Shown here: piece by piece, positions 8,165-16,410 of the stretch
Layout: every line of letters begins with the position of its first letter
Numbering within the stretch: position 1 is the first letter of the stretch
Assembly: GCA_965243095.1 (NCBI GenBank)
Contig: OZ251530.1
Span: 2,170,001 to 2,234,000, forward strand
Direction of reading: 5' to 3'
Origin: VXYL01 sp965243095
Lineage (GTDB): Bacteria; Pseudomonadota; Gammaproteobacteria; Pseudomonadales; Azotimanducaceae
Length of the DNA stretch: 64,000 nucleotides
Notes under the pieces: model-generated
What the model saw: the letters and a program-made list of their open reading frames with translations, nothing else
Databases searched by the model: none
Told to the model about the DNA's origin: nothing
Translations under genes and position numbers: made by a program

Positions 8165-9862
8165 CTACTGGCGCTCGTCGTACCGCTCCGGCGGCTCCTT
8201 GTATTTCGCCGCCCGCGCCGGATCGGACTCCTTCCAATAGCCGTAGAGCAGGCGGCGCACCGGCCCGCCAAATTCGTTGCCTCGGCCGTCATCCCATACG
8301 CCTCGGGCTGCGGCGGCGACCCGCAGGCTGTCGAACACCTCTTCAACGGCCAACATTCTCGCCCGCACCTGCTCCGGCGTGGCATCCATATCGGCTCCGA
8401 CCAGCCCGAGCATTGCGCCCTTTTGCGCCGCGAAGCGTTCGTCGGGGTCGGCGATGTCCGCCAACGCGGAGGCCACCGCCACCGGATCGGTGAAGGCCCA
8501 TTTCGCCAACACCCCTTGGTTCGCTTCCAGACGAGCCGAGCTGGGCAGATTCTCCACCGACCACCGGTAGGCCGCCGCCGGCTGGTCGCGTTCCCAAGCC
8601 CATTGCATCAAATAACCCAAGGCCGCATGGGCTTGCGACCGTTGTCCGGCCATTCCGAGCACGATGCCTTCGGCGCGGCTCGGGTCTCGCCCGGCGATGC
8701 CTTGCACCACAGCGCCGAGTCCATCCTTGGACAGGTCATCCGGTAGCTGGAGCGCCCACTGCACGGCGTCGTCTGGAAGAAACAGTCCATACCGCCGCGC
8801 GATCGGCCGGACTTTGCTGCCCCGCAGTTTGACGTCCGGTTGGCGGACGAGCCACTCCGCCAAGGCCAGCAAATCGTTACCCAGCAGCGTGCGCAACTGC
8901 CGCTCGTACATCGGATGGTAGTAGGCGCTCCTTGTTTTCTCGTCGCCGAACTTGCCGGCGAATTCGAAAGCCTCGTCCGCCGACGTTACCGATAGCGCCG
9001 CGTGTACCGCGGCCAGCAACGCGCCATCCTCCGGCAGCGCCGGCAGCCCCAGCGCCCAATCCGCGGCCGTTCGGGGTTCCGCCCGCGCCCACTCGGCGGC
9101 AAGGTCCGCAATCCACGGCTCAAGACGATTCTTCCACCGGCCTAGGGAGACCGCCGCATGCAGCGCCGCCCGCGGATCGTCCTCGAACCAAACCTCGGCC
9201 ACAGCGCGCGGCAACTCGGGTTCGCTCGCTAGACCTTGCGCCGAGGCGATGGCCCAAGCGTCGGTTGGCGCGCGTCGCGCCGAGCGTCGGAGCACCTCCT
9301 GCACACGGACAAGCGCCGCCGCGCGCGGCTCGCCATGCTCCAACAGCCATTCGATTGCGCCGCCGATCAGCAGACGGGGCCGGCCGCCGGCCGTCGCCAG
9401 CGCCCATTGCGTCGGGGCGCGCTCGTCCAACGCCATCCACCGCCCCAGCATCTCGAACATCCAAGACGTGGGCATTTGCGCTTCGTCCATGGCCTCGAAA
9501 GCGTCCATCGCCCCTTGCGGGTCCTTTTCCACCCATAGCGTCGCAATGGTTTTCAGCAGGTGCTTACGCGCTGGCGACTGCTCCAGCTCGGTGGCGGCCC
9601 GCCACGCCTCTGCCGGCGAGCTACGGGCCAAACGCTCCAACGGATGTTCGTCGCCGGTATCCGCCGGCGGCGGCGCGGCTTCCGTCCCCCGCATGTCCGC
9701 GGCGGAAGCCAAACCTTGTGGCGTATCGACAGCGGCCTCCGGCACGACATGCCATAGCCAAACACCGCCGAGAACGGCGACCGTCAGCGCCGCGCCGGCA
9801 GCCAGTCGAAACAGTGCCGACCGTTTTGCGACCATCGTGGCGCGAGGCCCCCTCTCCATCAT
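8165..9862 (-). CDS. Membrane-anchored alpha-helical repeat protein, function unknown
   Basis: 565-residue protein, not recognised. One transmembrane segment (about residues 17-37, LFRLAAGAALTVAVLGGVWL) leaves a large periplasmic part. That part is rich in Ala, Trp, Glu and Leu and looks like 35-40-residue helical repeats, for example AEAWRAATELEQ, DPQGAMDAFEAM, DPRAALHAAVSL and DPVAVASALADI; the recurring DP-x-x-A pattern resembles TPR-like or Sel1-like solenoids. ATG 9862 overlaps the VapC stop in an ATGA arrangement (9859-9862), so translation is probably coupled to the toxin-antitoxin pair, an odd combination. A second start at 9832 (MVAKRSALF) would also keep the anchor. Confidence 0.7.
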   Translation of the reverse strand: MMERGPRATMVAKRSALFRLAAGAALTVAVLGGVWLWHVVPEAAVDTPQGLASAADMRGTEAAPPPADTGDEHPLERLARSSPAEAWRAATELEQSPARKHLLKTIATLWVEKDPQGAMDAFEAMDEAQMPTSWMFEMLGRWMALDERAPTQWALATAGGRPRLLIGGAIEWLLEHGEPRAAALVRVQEVLRRSARRAPTDAWAIASAQGLASEPELPRAVAEVWFEDDPRAALHAAVSLGRWKNRLEPWIADLAAEWARAEPRTAADWALGLPALPEDGALLAAVHAALSVTSADEAFEFAGKFGDEKTRSAYYHPMYERQLRTLLGNDLLALAEWLVRQPDVKLRGSKVRPIARRYGLFLPDDAVQWALQLPDDLSKDGLGAVVQGIAGRDPSRAEGIVLGMAGQRSQAHAALGYLMQWAWERDQPAAAYRWSVENLPSSARLEANQGVLAKWAFTDPVAVASALADIADPDERFAAQKGAMLGLVGADMDATPEQVRARMLAVEEVFDSLRVAAAARGVWDDGRGNEFGGPVRRLLYGYWKESDPARAAKYKEPPERYDERQ

Positions 9863-10272
9863 GGCCCCACAATGGACGGGTCCAGAACAGATGCACCAGT
9901 CGGCTCGAAATGCCTGACATTGCGAGTGACGACCGTCAAGCCCCGCTCAAGGGCCGTGGCGGCGATGAGCAAGTCTGCATTGCCGTGGCCCACGGCATCG
10001 ACAAGTCGGCCCCAGCGCTTGGCGATCTGCAAGTCGATGGGAAGAATCCGCCCACCGTACAGAGCGACGAGGCCGTCCAGCCAATCCGCGAGCGTATCGG
10101 CAAAGGTGGGGTTCAAGCGTCGCTGTTGGGCAATCCCCCGTTCAATTTCGCCAACCGACGTGACGCTTATGTGCAAGTCCGCCGTTCTTTGCTTCGCCAC
10201 CCAACGCGCAACGGCAGGGTTGCGCTCTCGCCGCCGCAGCAGCGAAAGCACATCCGTATCGAGCAGGAACAT
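9859..10272 (-). CDS. vapC: VapC-family PIN-domain toxin ribonuclease
   Basis: 137-residue PIN-domain endoribonuclease, the toxin of a type II pair; family members cleave tRNA or rRNA and are neutralised by the upstream antitoxin. The acidic active-site residues are visible: Asp5/Asp7 in FLLDTDVLS, Glu42 in SVGEIERG and Asp100 in GNADLLIAATA, followed by TRN at 116-118. Length and layout match the family. Its ATG overlaps the last base of the antitoxin stop codon, and its own stop overlaps the start of the 565-residue membrane protein, so three genes appear translationally linked. All catalytic residues are present, so the toxin should be active. Confidence 0.92.
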   Translation of the reverse strand: MFLLDTDVLSLLRRRERNPAVARWVAKQRTADLHISVTSVGEIERGIAQQRRLNPTFADTLADWLDGLVALYGGRILPIDLQIAKRWGRLVDAVGHGNADLLIAATALERGLTVVTRNVRHFEPTGASVLDPSIVGP

Positions 10273-10526
10273 CAGACATCCGCCGAACGCATGGACAACG
10301 GCAGCCGCTCGAAAACCCCGTCGTCTTGGGGCATGGCGAGCAGGTAGTCGGCGAACGAGGGTGCGCTGGCGGTCTCCAAGTGCCGCAAGCGCTCATATTC
10401 CTTGGTCGCGAGCACCACCACCACCGGCTTGCCGCGCCGGGTCACCTGTTGAGGGGTTCCCGCCAAGGCGGCGTTCACAACGGCGCTGAATCGGTTCTTC
10501 GCGTCCTGTAGCGGCCAAGCATCCAT
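10272..10526 (-). CDS. Phd/YefM-family antitoxin
   Basis: 84-residue antitoxin with the typical Phd/YefM N-terminus: WPLQDAKNRFSAVVNAALAGTPQQVTRR within residues 4-31 is the DNA-binding dimerisation part, and PVVVVLATKEYERL follows. The C-terminal tail would bind and inhibit VapC, and the antitoxin-toxin complex usually represses its own promoter. AGGAGAG (10531-10537) provides a strong ribosome-binding site for ATG 10526, and a sigma-70-like promoter lies at 10557-10585. Confidence 0.9.
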   Translation of the reverse strand: MDAWPLQDAKNRFSAVVNAALAGTPQQVTRRGKPVVVVLATKEYERLRHLETASAPSFADYLLAMPQDDGVFERLPLSMRSADV

Positions 10527-10556
10527 GACTCTCTCCTGTCTAGTTCATGTGGCTAG

Positions 10557-10585
10557 ATTGTTGTGCTGGTCACTTGGCCTGTCAA
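10557..10585 (-). promoter_or_regulatory. Sigma-70-like promoter of the phd-vapC unit
   Basis: On the minus strand a consensus -35 box TTGACA (10585-10580) is followed after 17 bases by AACAAT (10562-10557), matching 4 of 6 -10 positions. The antitoxin ATG is about 30 bases downstream. TGGCC/GGCCA repeats overlap the -35 box and could be the operator for autorepression. Confidence 0.6.
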
Positions 10586-10602
10586 GGCCATGTTGGCCAT
10601 GT

Positions 10603-12366
10603 TTAGGTGCCGGTGGGCAGGCCGAGTGACTCGAATTGGCGAAAGAGCTCGCTTTGGGTGCGGACTTGCGCGTGGGGGCCGATGATGATGTTTTCGCCTT
10701 CCATCACCACCAGCCGGTTTGCGTCCAAGACGGAGGACATGCGGTGGGCCACGGTGATGATGGTTTTGCCGCTGCGGCGAACCGCTTGCTCGGCGATGGC
10801 AGCGGAGTGCGGGTCGAGGTGGCAGGTGGCCTCGTCCAGCACGAGGATGGGGGCGCGGCAGAGCAACGCCCGCGCCAAGCCGATTAGCTGTTGTTCGCCT
10901 TCGGAGAGGCCGGACTTTTCGATGTTGACGTCCGCGTCCAGCGAGCCGATGCGGTCGATCACCCTCTGCAGTCCGATGGCCTCGGCGACCTGGGCGATCT
11001 CCGCATCGGTGCGGTCTTCGCCGAGATACAGCAGGTTTTCGCGCAGGGTGCCGTGGAACACGTAGGATTCTTGGGGCGCCACGGCGATGAAGTCCTGCCG
11101 GTTGGCCATGCCGTGGATTGGCGCACCGGCCAAGGTGACGACGCCGCCATCCGCCGGCAGAAGGCCGGACAGCAGCCACGCCAGCGTGGATTTGCCAACG
11201 CCGCTGGGGCCCACGATGGCCAGGTATTCGCCGAACGGGATTTCCAAGTCGAACTGGGAGACGATGGGCCTTGCAGCGCCTTTGTATTGGAAGGAGAGGC
11301 CCTGGGCGCACAGCGTGGGCGCGTCTCCGATCGTTGGCGTTCCGGCGTCGTCTTCCGCCGCGGTTTGCTTCGCGTCCACGTTGGCTTCGAGGATGCGGGC
11401 GAAGTACACGCGCAGAGTGACGGCTATGTTCGTCAACAGCGCCGCCAGCCCGGCCAGCGAACCCATGCCGGCCACCAGATACAGCATCGCGCCCACCACC
11501 TCGCCGGCGCTGATGGCGCCGGCGCTCACCAGGAACGGGGCCGCCACCAGCGCCGAGATCACCGGCATCTCGATGGTGGTCACGCCCAGCGCGGCGTCGC
11601 CCTTCACTTGGTTCTTCGCCAGCGCCACGGCGGCGTGCAGGCTGTCCTCGAGCCGCCGCCGAACGCGGTCGATGGCGAAACGGGTGGCGTCCGCGGCGAC
11701 GAAATCGCGCGTCGCCTGCAGCACCGACGTGGTTTCGGCGTGGGCCAGTTCCGTCGTCGTCATCTCGGCGCGCATCCGGCGGGCGTAGGTTCGAAGGTAG
11801 AGATAGCGGATTGCCAAGCCGAGAACGACCCAAGGCGCGGTGAAGGCGAGCAGAACCCATGAAATGGTGGCGAGGCCCAGCAGCGAGCCCAGCCCGGCGA
11901 GCGACAGCGGCAGGGTGGAGCGCAGGAGGGAAGCCATGGATTCCAACACCGCCGGCAGGTGCTGGAGCAGTTCCACGCCGCCACGCGAAGTGCGCTGGTA
12001 CACCTCGCGGTGCAACGTGGCGTGGACGACGTCGCGCATCATGTCCAAGGTCATTCGCCGCACCGCGCCGGCGCTCGCGCGCGAGAGCGCAAGCAGCGAG
12101 AACGCCGCGACCACGGCGGTGGCGGCCAATCCGGCGAGGCACAGAACGAGGGTGACGGTCTCGCCGGCGACCGCGCCATCGACCGCGGAAGCCACGAGCC
12201 GGCCGACGAGCAGCGACGGCAACGTCCACGCCAAACCCCAAACGGCGACGCGAACCAGCGCCCCCTTGTCGCGCAGCGCGTAGTCGCCAAGCGAACCCAC
12301 TAGCGGCGCCGACGGCGCCCGCCCGGGCTGGCTTGCTTCTTGCGTTGTGGCCGTTGCCGTGGACAT
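10603..12366 (-). CDS. ABC exporter subunit, permease-ATPase (catalytic-site half)
   Basis: 587-residue ABC transporter half with an N-terminal six-helix membrane domain (about residues 30-330) and a C-terminal nucleotide-binding domain: Walker A VGPSGVGKST, Walker B LVLDEATCHLD with the catalytic Glu, and H-loop VAHRMS. The signature is LSEGEQQ rather than LSGGQ. With the upstream partner it forms the heterodimer expected of type IV exporters having one active and one degenerate ATP site. An open frame continues upstream through the partner gene, but ATG 12366 (MSTATATTQ) lies 5 bases after the partner's stop. The substrate (lipid, peptide or drug) cannot be told. Confidence 0.9.
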   Translation of the reverse strand: MSTATATTQEASQPGRAPSAPLVGSLGDYALRDKGALVRVAVWGLAWTLPSLLVGRLVASAVDGAVAGETVTLVLCLAGLAATAVVAAFSLLALSRASAGAVRRMTLDMMRDVVHATLHREVYQRTSRGGVELLQHLPAVLESMASLLRSTLPLSLAGLGSLLGLATISWVLLAFTAPWVVLGLAIRYLYLRTYARRMRAEMTTTELAHAETTSVLQATRDFVAADATRFAIDRVRRRLEDSLHAAVALAKNQVKGDAALGVTTIEMPVISALVAAPFLVSAGAISAGEVVGAMLYLVAGMGSLAGLAALLTNIAVTLRVYFARILEANVDAKQTAAEDDAGTPTIGDAPTLCAQGLSFQYKGAARPIVSQFDLEIPFGEYLAIVGPSGVGKSTLAWLLSGLLPADGGVVTLAGAPIHGMANRQDFIAVAPQESYVFHGTLRENLLYLGEDRTDAEIAQVAEAIGLQRVIDRIGSLDADVNIEKSGLSEGEQQLIGLARALLCRAPILVLDEATCHLDPHSAAIAEQAVRRSGKTIITVAHRMSSVLDANRLVVMEGENIIIGPHAQVRTQSELFRQFESLGLPTGT

Positions 12367-12371
12367 TCGTT

Positions 12372-14192
12372 TCACGCCACGTCGAACAGCTCGCGGTACG
12401 CCGGGTTCGCAAGCAGCTCCGCATGGGTGCCCACCGCCTCGATCGTCCCGTCGCGCAGCCACGCCACGGCGTCGGCGCGGGCGGCCATGTTGGCCCGGTG
12501 GGCGACCATCAGCGTTGTGCGGGACTGCGCCTGTTCCAGCAAGACGGCGGAGATGCGCGCCTCGGTGGCCATGTCCAAGTGGCTGGTGGCGTCGTCGAGA
12601 ACGAGAACGGCCGTTTGTTCCAACGCCAGGAAAGCCCGCGCCAAGCCCAGCCGTTGCCGCTCGCCGCCGGAGAGGCTGATGTCCGCCACCGGCGTCGCGT
12701 AACCCTGCGGCAAGCGCTCGATGAACTCGTCCGCGGCCGCGCGCGCGGCCGCTAGCCGCACGGCTTCCGGGCTGGCTGGCCGGCCCAGCGTGATCGACTC
12801 CGCCACCGTGCCGATCAGGTTCGGCTTCTCGAAGGCGTACGCCACGCCGCTGGCCAGCGCCCGTCGCGGCACGGTGTGTACCGGGGTGTCGGCCACGGAC
12901 ACTTCGCCTTCGTCGGGATCCAAGAGGCGGCCGACCAAGCTCACCAGCGTGGTTTTGCCCACCCCGGACGCGCCCACCAGGGCCAGTGTGCGCTCGGCGG
13001 GCGCGGCAAGGTGGACGTTCCGCAGCAAGGCGGCATCGGACTCGCCCTCCTGCGGCGTCTTTTCGTCCTCCACATCCTCCACACCTTTCACATCTTGCAC
13101 GTCTTTCGCACCTTTCACATCCACCACGTCCGCCGGTCGCACACCCACTCCGTTCCAGCACACGCTCGCGGGGCCGGAAGCCGGCAGCGGCGTCGGGCGC
13201 GCCGGCGCCGGCGTGGCTTCCGCGCTGTCCAGAACTTCCCCAACCCGGCCGGCGTGGCTGCGTCCAATCGCGATGTGGAACCAGCCGTTGTCCACCACGC
13301 CCGCGGCCGCCGAGAACGCTTGCCGGGAGTAGGTCAACGCCGCCAGCAGCATCCCCAGGGTGATCGCGTCTTTGGTCAGCAACACCGCGCCCACGCAGGT
13401 CGTGGCGATGACGACGCCGTGGCCGGAAAGCAGCATCACCGCCATGCCCTTGCCGCCGACCACCTCCATGTCGCGCGCGCCGTCGGCAAGGTCCCGCAGC
13501 GGCCGGCAGACGCGCTCGACCTCGCGCTCGACGGTGTTCGACGCTTCGATCGTCCGCGCCCCGCGCAGCGCGTCCAGAAACAAGCTCACCATGCGCCCGC
13601 TGTGGCTGGAAAGCGCGGACTGCCGCTTGCCGAGGTCGCCGAACACGCGCTTGGTGACAAGCGTTGCCACAACCAAGCACAAGAACCAAGCGACCACGAA
13701 GCTCGGATGCAGAAACGCCAGCGCCACCACCGAACCGACGGCCAGCAGCAGACCGGTGGAAACGGTCACGAAGGATTGCGGCAGACTCGCCGCGCCGCCC
13801 ACGTCGCCCACGGAGCGGTAGATGAGGTCGCCCCGCTCGAAGCGCGCCCGGCCGGGCAGGCCAAGCGTCAGCCCTTTCGCCAGCGTGTCCGTCGCCAGCC
13901 GAAAGTTCAGCCGCGCATGCCACTTCACGTCCGCGATTCGCCCGAACCCCGCCGCCAGCAACGCCGCGGCGGCCACGGCGACATACGCTTGCACCCCCCA
14001 AGACAACGTGCCGGAGGCGATTTGATCGACGGCCGCGGCCAGCACCAGCGGCGTCACGAGCTGCAGCGCCAATCCAACATACGCCAACGCAACGCTGGCG
14101 CCGAACCACAGCCAAAGGCCGCGCAAGCGATCCGCCAACAGCCGCCACTGGCTCGACCACGAGCCCTGCTCTTTATTGGGTTTACTGAGCAT
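12372..14192 (-). CDS. ABC exporter subunit, permease-ATPase (degenerate-site half)
   Basis: 606-residue partner of the downstream ABC half. The membrane domain occupies about residues 25-320. The nucleotide-binding domain has Walker A VGASGVGKTT, a normal signature LSGGERQRLGLAR, Walker B LVLDDATSHLD and H-loop VAHRAN. The Glu after Walker B is Asp here, so its ATP site should be non-hydrolytic; it would pair with the altered LSEGEQQ signature of the other half, as in TAP or TM287/288. Between the two domains, about residues 354-376, is a low-complexity run of V-D-V-K-G-like units encoded by near-identical 9- to 15-base repeats (about 13065-13130). The two halves are separated by 5 bases. 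Confidence 0.9.
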   Translation of the reverse strand: MLSKPNKEQGSWSSQWRLLADRLRGLWLWFGASVALAYVGLALQLVTPLVLAAAVDQIASGTLSWGVQAYVAVAAAALLAAGFGRIADVKWHARLNFRLATDTLAKGLTLGLPGRARFERGDLIYRSVGDVGGAASLPQSFVTVSTGLLLAVGSVVALAFLHPSFVVAWFLCLVVATLVTKRVFGDLGKRQSALSSHSGRMVSLFLDALRGARTIEASNTVEREVERVCRPLRDLADGARDMEVVGGKGMAVMLLSGHGVVIATTCVGAVLLTKDAITLGMLLAALTYSRQAFSAAAGVVDNGWFHIAIGRSHAGRVGEVLDSAEATPAPARPTPLPASGPASVCWNGVGVRPADVVDVKGAKDVQDVKGVEDVEDEKTPQEGESDAALLRNVHLAAPAERTLALVGASGVGKTTLVSLVGRLLDPDEGEVSVADTPVHTVPRRALASGVAYAFEKPNLIGTVAESITLGRPASPEAVRLAAARAAADEFIERLPQGYATPVADISLSGGERQRLGLARAFLALEQTAVLVLDDATSHLDMATEARISAVLLEQAQSRTTLMVAHRANMAARADAVAWLRDGTIEAVGTHAELLANPAYRELFDVA

Positions 14193-14302
14193 CGCGCGTT
14201 CCGGCGGCTAGCCACCCGTGCGAGGTCCTTCGGCGAGCGGCTCTGTTCCAGCAGCACCACCGCGCGCGTCAACTTGCACAGGCGCTTATCGTCCGCCGTG
14301 GC

Positions 14303-14620
14303 GTGGCGCTCGTCAAGCACGATGTGGCGCTGCGACGGCTGCTCGTCCCCTTGTGCGGCATTCGCCATGCCTTGCGTAAAGGCACCGGCCGAAAATGTGC
14401 CCTTAGCGAAAATGGCTTGCGGAACAGCACTGTCGAGGCCAAGCTATCGGCGTTGGCTGCCGATCCAATTGCAGCCAATAACAACGTCAGGTCGCTACGG
14501 GGTGTGCCAGGCTATCGACTGCGGATAGGAGACTCGCGCGTGTTGTACGAGGTCGCCCATCAGCAAGGTCTTTTGCGCGTACGCCACATTGGCCCGAGAG
14601 GAGAGGACTACAAGCCGTGA
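14303..14620 (+). CDS. RelE/ParE-family toxin, N-terminal part doubtful
   Basis: The C-terminal 55 residues are a clear RelE/ParE/HigB core: KLSALAADPIAANNNVRSL, then GVPGYRLRIGDSRVLYEV and RVRHIGPRGEDY. The expected N-terminus (about 35 residues ending in an A-L-x-K-M helix) is not in this frame. A PLAKMA-like segment sits in another frame just before RNSTVEAKL near 14415-14435, so the gene may carry a frameshift. The start given is an in-frame GTG and is uncertain. The stop overlaps the GTG start of the antitoxin by 4 bases. It could be a decayed toxin beside a living antitoxin, or a toxin with a later start. Confidence 0.6.
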   Translation: MALVKHDVALRRLLVPLCGIRHALRKGTGRKCALSENGLRNSTVEAKLSALAADPIAANNNVRSLRGVPGYRLRIGDSRVLYEVAHQQGLLRVRHIGPRGEDYKP

Positions 14621-14982
14621 AGCCCCAACTGCAAACCGTGGTCGTCGCCAACCGCGTGTTGGCAATCGTGCCGCTGGACGAATACGAGGATTTGCGGGAA
14701 GAACTGGCGGATGCGGCGGATGCGGAAGCAATGCGCCGTGTCCGTGAGGACCCGGACGAAGAAGACGTGCCCATCGCCTTCGCCCAGCGCATGTGGAACG
14801 GCGAGAGCCCGGTGCGCGTGTGGCGCGAGATGCGGGGCATGAAGGCCGCTGACTTGGCCGCCGCCGCCGACGTGTCCCGCTCCTACCTCTCCGCCCTTGA
14901 GCGCGGCGCGAAGCGCGGCTCCGTAGACGCCTTGAAGCGCCTCGCCGCGGCACTGCGCGTTGGCATTGAAGATCTCGCCTGA
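14617..14982 (+). CDS. XRE-family HTH antitoxin with Phd-like N-terminus
   Basis: 121-residue antitoxin of the RelE-like toxin. The N-terminal half (NRVLAIVPLDEYEDLREEL) resembles the repressor part of Phd/YefM antitoxins. Residues 78-121 are a helix-turn-helix of the XRE/HigA type (KAADLAAAADVSRSYLSALE, then KRLAAALRV). GTG 14617 overlaps the toxin stop codon, so toxin precedes antitoxin as in higBA pairs. Confidence 0.85.
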   Translation: MKPQLQTVVVANRVLAIVPLDEYEDLREELADAADAEAMRRVREDPDEEDVPIAFAQRMWNGESPVRVWREMRGMKAADLAAAADVSRSYLSALERGAKRGSVDALKRLAAALRVGIEDLA

Positions 14983-15045
14983 CCAAGCGTGACTGTCTAG
15001 GTGGCAGACAGCAATCCGCTGCTACCGTCGTCCAGCCGCAGACTG

Positions 15046-15271
15046 ACACCAGAATGGCCGCCGCCACCAGCGCGTGGGGGTGCGCCGACCGGAGCTCGAT
15101 GGTGGCGTGCAGGATGACATCCGCCTGCCACATGTTCTCGGCCATCGGTTTGCCGTCCGAACTGGGGTAGAACACGTCCTCGTCGCCGGCGGCGATGTTC
15201 GAGGCGGCCGCGGGAGGCGAGGAGGATCCGCTCGCAAGCACGGCCGCTGGCATGTGGCTGTTCTCCGTCAT
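15046..15271 (-). pseudogene. Uma2-family endonuclease remnant
   Basis: A minus-strand frame from ATG 15271 reads VFYPSSDGKPMAENMWQADV and then HATIELRSAHPHALVAAAIL, which looks like the first 75 residues of Uma2-family (DUF820, PD-(D/E)XK) proteins. The family's catalytic part is missing; the frame then runs into sequence antisense to the XRE gene. I take it as a truncated remnant. Confidence 0.5.
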
Positions 15272-15288
15272 GGCATGGCAGTTGCGCC

Positions 15289-16356
15289 TCAGTCCGTTGC
15301 GAGTCGCTTCTTGGCTTCCTTCAACCTAGCAACAAACTGATCCACTTCGTCCATCGTACGGAAAGTGCCTTCGAGTCCTTCCGCGCTTTCCTTCTCCTCT
15401 GGTGAACTCTTGTGCCAATTGCGGACATCCGATTGCCTAGTGTTGGTTGGCAACATGGCTCGGAGTTCCTCAATGGAAATACGTAGATAGTCTTCAAAGC
15501 GGGTTGCGTGAATGACGAACGGCATCCCACCATCGTCTGAGACGGCTCCGACCATCAAGACAGTACCCGCTCTTGTCGGCGCCCCGTCAATCGACGTTCG
15601 GTTGTCCCACCGGTAGTGTGCCGTTTTCGTCTTGATGTAATAGCTTGGAGACAAAAGGACCTCAGTGATACCGTCCTTTAGTCCCCGGAACAGGTGGCCA
15701 ATACCGTGGTCGTCCGCAAGCGCCTGCATTTCACCAGCGTTGATCCGTTTTCTATTGGACGGCGAGCGTGCCCGATCGCGGGCGACTTCCGGTTCCACTA
15801 GGAACACCTGCGCCAGCATCTCTTGCCCGGTGGAGTCCTTGAAGGCGTGCATTCTCGCGATGTTGATCGGCACACGCAGTTCCGAAAGATAGCGAACGAT
15901 CCGCTCGGTACTGTCGTCGATCGCCTCGGCAACGATGATGGAACGGTGACTCTCGCACAAAGCATCGGGCACCTCTCCGAACTTTTCCTCGAGAGCCTCT
16001 TCCAACGAGCCCTCCATCTTGAGGTATTTCTCCGCTATTTCTTCGATGTCGTCGGTGTTGAGGTCCTTCGCCCAAGACGCATAATCCAATGCCTGTGCGG
16101 TGACCTCGCGCGGTGTCTGCCCTTGCTTGAGCTCCACGACCACAAGAAAACCCTCGCGGTCGACGCACAGCAAGTCGATGAACCCGCCGTACGCAGTCGG
16201 AACTTGCCGCCCGACGACAAGCAAGTTGGGGTCCAGCATGGAAATGTCCCGTGCGAGCCAGTCTTCCAGTCGCTTTTCCAAGCCGACCCCGCTGTTGGGT
16301 ATCTCTTCCGGCACGGCGCCTTCCGCCACTTTCCACAGCCGGATCCTCTGCGTCAC
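15289..16356 (-). CDS. PD-(D/E)XK nuclease-like protein (NucS/DUF91-like)
   Basis: 355-residue protein with an N-terminal PD-(D/E)XK fold of the NucS/DUF91 type. Asp61 (GGFIDLLCVD), then Glu75-x-Lys77 (VVVELKQGQT), and a Q-x-x-x-Y helix (TAQALDYASW) form the expected active site. About 200 further residues are unrecognised; a C-terminal charged helix is near 330-355. GTG 16356 has AAGGAG upstream. It probably acts on DNA, in repair or defence. No partner gene is visible: the Uma2 remnant and a TPR gene flank it. The active-site pattern is seen; the biological role is unknown. Confidence 0.7.
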   Translation of the reverse strand: MTQRIRLWKVAEGAVPEEIPNSGVGLEKRLEDWLARDISMLDPNLLVVGRQVPTAYGGFIDLLCVDREGFLVVVELKQGQTPREVTAQALDYASWAKDLNTDDIEEIAEKYLKMEGSLEEALEEKFGEVPDALCESHRSIIVAEAIDDSTERIVRYLSELRVPINIARMHAFKDSTGQEMLAQVFLVEPEVARDRARSPSNRKRINAGEMQALADDHGIGHLFRGLKDGITEVLLSPSYYIKTKTAHYRWDNRTSIDGAPTRAGTVLMVGAVSDDGGMPFVIHATRFEDYLRISIEELRAMLPTNTRQSDVRNWHKSSPEEKESAEGLEGTFRTMDEVDQFVARLKEAKKRLATD

Positions 16357-16410
16357 TTCCTTTCTCCTTCAGCCTTCCGACCACATGACGCCAGAGAGCG
16401 TAGCACGTTT

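Noticed and set aside
10603..14160. A continuous 1185-codon frame covering both ABC genes
   Set aside because: The two subunits lie in different frames with their own starts and stops; the long frame is a read-through in GC-rich DNA, and the upstream half of it is not protein-like.
14054..14368. Minus-strand frame upstream of the ABC gene (VLDERHATADDKRL)
   Set aside because: Overlaps the ABC start and shows no family; I cannot support it as a gene.
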